Assembly: GCA_913773825.1 (NCBI GenBank)
Contig: CAJYHH010000647.1
Span: 1-6,877 of the forward strand
DNA from: Candidatus Sericytochromatia bacterium
GTDB taxonomy: Bacteria; Cyanobacteriota; Sericytochromatia; UBA7694
Length of the DNA stretch: 6,877 bases
Reading direction: 5' to 3'
The notes beneath the pieces are model-generated. The model saw only the letters and a list, made by a program, of their open reading frames with translations. It was not told where the DNA came from and made no database searches. The position numbers and the translations under genes were made by a program. Positions 6,125 to 6,877 of the stretch are shown here, in pieces. Position 1 is the first letter of the stretch, and every line of letters starts with the position of its first letter.

Positions 6125-6877
6125 ATGACTCAGGTAACCCAGAAACTGGACAATAGTCCTGAAGCGCTAAAAGCTTCAATTATGCAGCACGTTCGCTACA
6201 GTCTGGGCAAAGAGTGGGCTCATCTGTCTCGCCATGACCTGTTTATGGCGGTTTCTCTGGCTGTACGTGACCGGCTTGTTGACGGCATGCTTGATACAGA
6301 ACAACGCTATCGCCAGACTGAGTCTAAGCGTCTGTTTTATTTATCAATGGAATTTTTGATGGGCCAGTCTTTGTCGAATAATCTCTATAACCTCGGCATT
6401 CTTGAGCCCATGCGTGAAGCGCTTAAAGAACTCAATGTAGATTTAGACCCGCTTTGTGAATACGAGCGTGACGCTGCATTGGGTAACGGTGGCTTAGGTC
6501 GCTTGGCAGCCTGTTTTCTCGATTCGATTGCCACGCTCAATATGCCAGGTTATGGCTATGGGATTAATTATCAATACGGTCTGTTTCGTCAGGAGATTCA
6601 CAATGGCAATCAGGAAGAACGCCCTGATGCCTGGATGGAAGAAGGCAACCCCTGGGAGATTGAACGCAGTAACGAAGCCTGCGTGATTCCGGTCTATGGC
6701 CGCGTTGAGCATACCCAGGATTCAGACGGCAACTATAATCCCATGTGGGTCAACTGGCGCGTGATTGTTGGGACACCTTACGATATTCCGATTGTTGGCT
6801 ATGGTGGCCAAACGGTTAACTATCTGCGTCTGTTTACGGCTAAATCTTCACGTGAATTTGACATGAAGATTTTTAAC
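6125..6877 (+). CDS. glgP: Glycogen/alpha-glucan phosphorylase, 3'-truncated by the window
   Basis: The first 251 residues of a glycosyltransferase family 35 phosphorylase, which releases glucose 1-phosphate from alpha-1,4-glucans using phosphate and pyridoxal phosphate. The frame starts at the ATG behind AGGAGG and stays open to the last base. Family hallmarks are FYLSMEFLMGQSL (71-83), ERDAALGNGGLGRLAACFLDS (114-134), GYGINYQYGLFRQ (144-156), GNPWEI (174-179) and VGTPYDIPIVGYGGQTVNYLRLF (215-237). Bacterial GlgP is about 815 residues, so roughly 30% is present; the pyridoxal-phosphate lysine and most of the C-terminal domain lie beyond the window. GNPWEI, where E. coli MalP has a different sequence, favours the GlgP type, but a maltodextrin phosphorylase role is not excluded. 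It is transcribed separately from the preceding gene and probably controlled at the palindrome overlapping its promoter. No other glycogen gene is visible. Confidence 0.96.
   Translation, partial: MTQVTQKLDNSPEALKASIMQHVRYSLGKEWAHLSRHDLFMAVSLAVRDRLVDGMLDTEQRYRQTESKRLFYLSMEFLMGQSLSNNLYNLGILEPMREALKELNVDLDPLCEYERDAALGNGGLGRLAACFLDSIATLNMPGYGYGINYQYGLFRQEIHNGNQEERPDAWMEEGNPWEIERSNEACVIPVYGRVEHTQDSDGNYNPMWVNWRVIVGTPYDIPIVGYGGQTVNYLRLFTAKSSREFDMKIFN

Noticed and set aside
6494..6712. Minus-strand open frame of 72 codons
   Set aside because: Antisense to the highly conserved phosphorylase N-terminal region.

Overview
The window looks like chromosomal DNA of a Gram-negative bacterium, most likely a gammaproteobacterium. 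The reasons are moderate G+C, the E. coli-type spacing of the RecQ zinc cysteines, the GlgP sequence, and a Sec-exported CsgG-like/NHL protein suited to a periplasm. Genus-level placement is not possible from what is visible. All the genes look intact apart from the two cut by the window ends. There is no RNA gene, insertion sequence, CRISPR array or other clear sign of recent transfer.

Left block, plus strand (3-3544): three tightly packed genes that read as one operon. They are a RecQ-family DNA helicase missing its N-terminus, an alpha/beta-fold hydrolase starting on the base after the helicase stop, and a small-molecule kinase of the choline kinase/aminoglycoside phosphotransferase fold. 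The kinase GTG start shares one base with the hydrolase stop (TAGTG). The hydrolase and kinase may act on a shared or related metabolite, but nothing in the sequence names the substrate.

Middle, minus strand (3530-4114): a DEDDh 3'-5' exonuclease of the ERI-1/KapD-like group, convergent with the kinase and overlapping its 3' end by 15 bp. A divergent intergenic region follows (4115-4328). It contains a short palindrome near the exonuclease and three contiguous 11-bp direct repeats just upstream of the next plus-strand gene, an arrangement typical of OmpR/PhoB-type regulator sites.

Right block, plus strand (4329-6877): an exported two-domain protein (signal peptide, CsgG/LpoB-like domain, Ser/Gly/Asn linker, six NHL repeats forming a probable six-bladed propeller). 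A 13-bp perfect hairpin follows it. Then comes a promoter region with a LacI/GalR-like 14-bp palindrome, and the first 251 codons of a glycogen/alpha-glucan phosphorylase (glgP) that runs off the window.

No clearly new multi-gene system is evident. The most unusual item is the exported CsgG-like/NHL fusion protein with its four-cysteine N-domain and its 11-bp repeat array. Other points of interest are the possible LacI-type operator before glgP and the Glu in place of the usual catalytic Asp in the hydrolase.
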